Shown here: positions 6,135 to 6,150 of the stretch, in pieces
Position numbering within the stretch: position 1 is the stretch's first letter
Layout of the letters: each line of letters opens with the position of its first letter
NCBI GenBank assembly: GCA_017308345.1
Contig: JAFKFE010000515.1
Location: 10,926-17,075, forward strand
Reading direction: 5' to 3'
DNA: 6,150 bases
From: Alphaproteobacteria bacterium
GTDB lineage: Bacteria > Pseudomonadota > Alphaproteobacteria > Rhizobiales > Rhizobiaceae
Position numbers and translations under genes: made by a program
The notes under the pieces: model-generated
What the model saw: only the letters and a program-made list of their open reading frames with translations
What the model was told of the DNA's origin: nothing
Database searches by the model: none

Positions 6135-6150
6135 GACCTAGACGCCGAGT
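6090..6150 (+). CDS. Possible start of an unrecognised gene, cut by the right edge
   Basis: ATG at 6090 opens a frame that runs to the window edge (20 codons, beginning MVRLKHLRSG). GGAG lies at 6083-6086, only 3 nt before the ATG, which is tight for a ribosome binding site. The start is inside the GAAGATG/CATCTTC hairpin, which would hinder translation. No family is recognised from so few residues. The opposite strand is also open from the edge to a TAA near 5984 (about 55 codons), so the coding strand here is unsettled. Confidence 0.25.
   Translation, partial: MVRLKHLRSGSWLALDLDAE

Noticed and set aside
1..6150. tRNA, rRNA, CRISPR array or complete insertion sequence
   Set aside because: No cloverleaf, repeat-spacer pattern, transposase motif or paired terminal repeats flanking a gene were seen.

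Overview
This is a GC-rich, gene-dense stretch of a bacterial chromosome or large replicon. The codon bias (strong C/G in third positions), the family 5 transporter binding protein, the FAD/GcvT oxidoreductase and the HisC-like aminotransferase all look like an alphaproteobacterium of the Rhizobiales (Mesorhizobium- or Rhizobium-like). This placement rests on remembered family resemblance; no search was run.

Layout: the window opens inside the 3' part of a periplasmic solute-binding protein gene (1-1117, +). A 155-bp spacer with a strong GC hairpin (1145-1165) and a smaller leader hairpin follows. Next is an 805-residue two-module oxidoreductase of the dimethylglycine/sarcosine dehydrogenase type (1273-3690, +), with an FAD module followed by a folate-binding GcvT module. 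It converges on a two-gene block on the minus strand: a HisC-like PLP aminotransferase (5760-4684) followed 27 bp later by a PuuE-type (allantoinase-like) member of the polysaccharide deacetylase superfamily (4656-3739). The convergent stop codons are 48 bp apart, and two perfect GC hairpins (3713-3734 and 3738-3759) lie at this junction. The last ~390 bases (5761-6150) are mostly non-coding, visibly less GC-rich, and carry several short inverted repeats plus a nested ~70-nt inverted structure at 6066-6134. A gene may begin at 6090.

How the genes could work together: the gene types suggest uptake and catabolism of a small nitrogen compound. The binding protein would capture it. A PuuE-like enzyme could hydrolyse a cyclic amide or ureide. 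The FAD/GcvT enzyme would oxidatively remove an N-methyl group and pass the one-carbon unit to tetrahydrofolate. An aminotransferase would handle an amino acid or amine intermediate. This grouping is inference: the two halves are on opposite strands, and no substrate can be read from the sequence. All families here are known. I do not see a clearly new system; the most open points are the substrate of this gene set and the structured non-coding right end.
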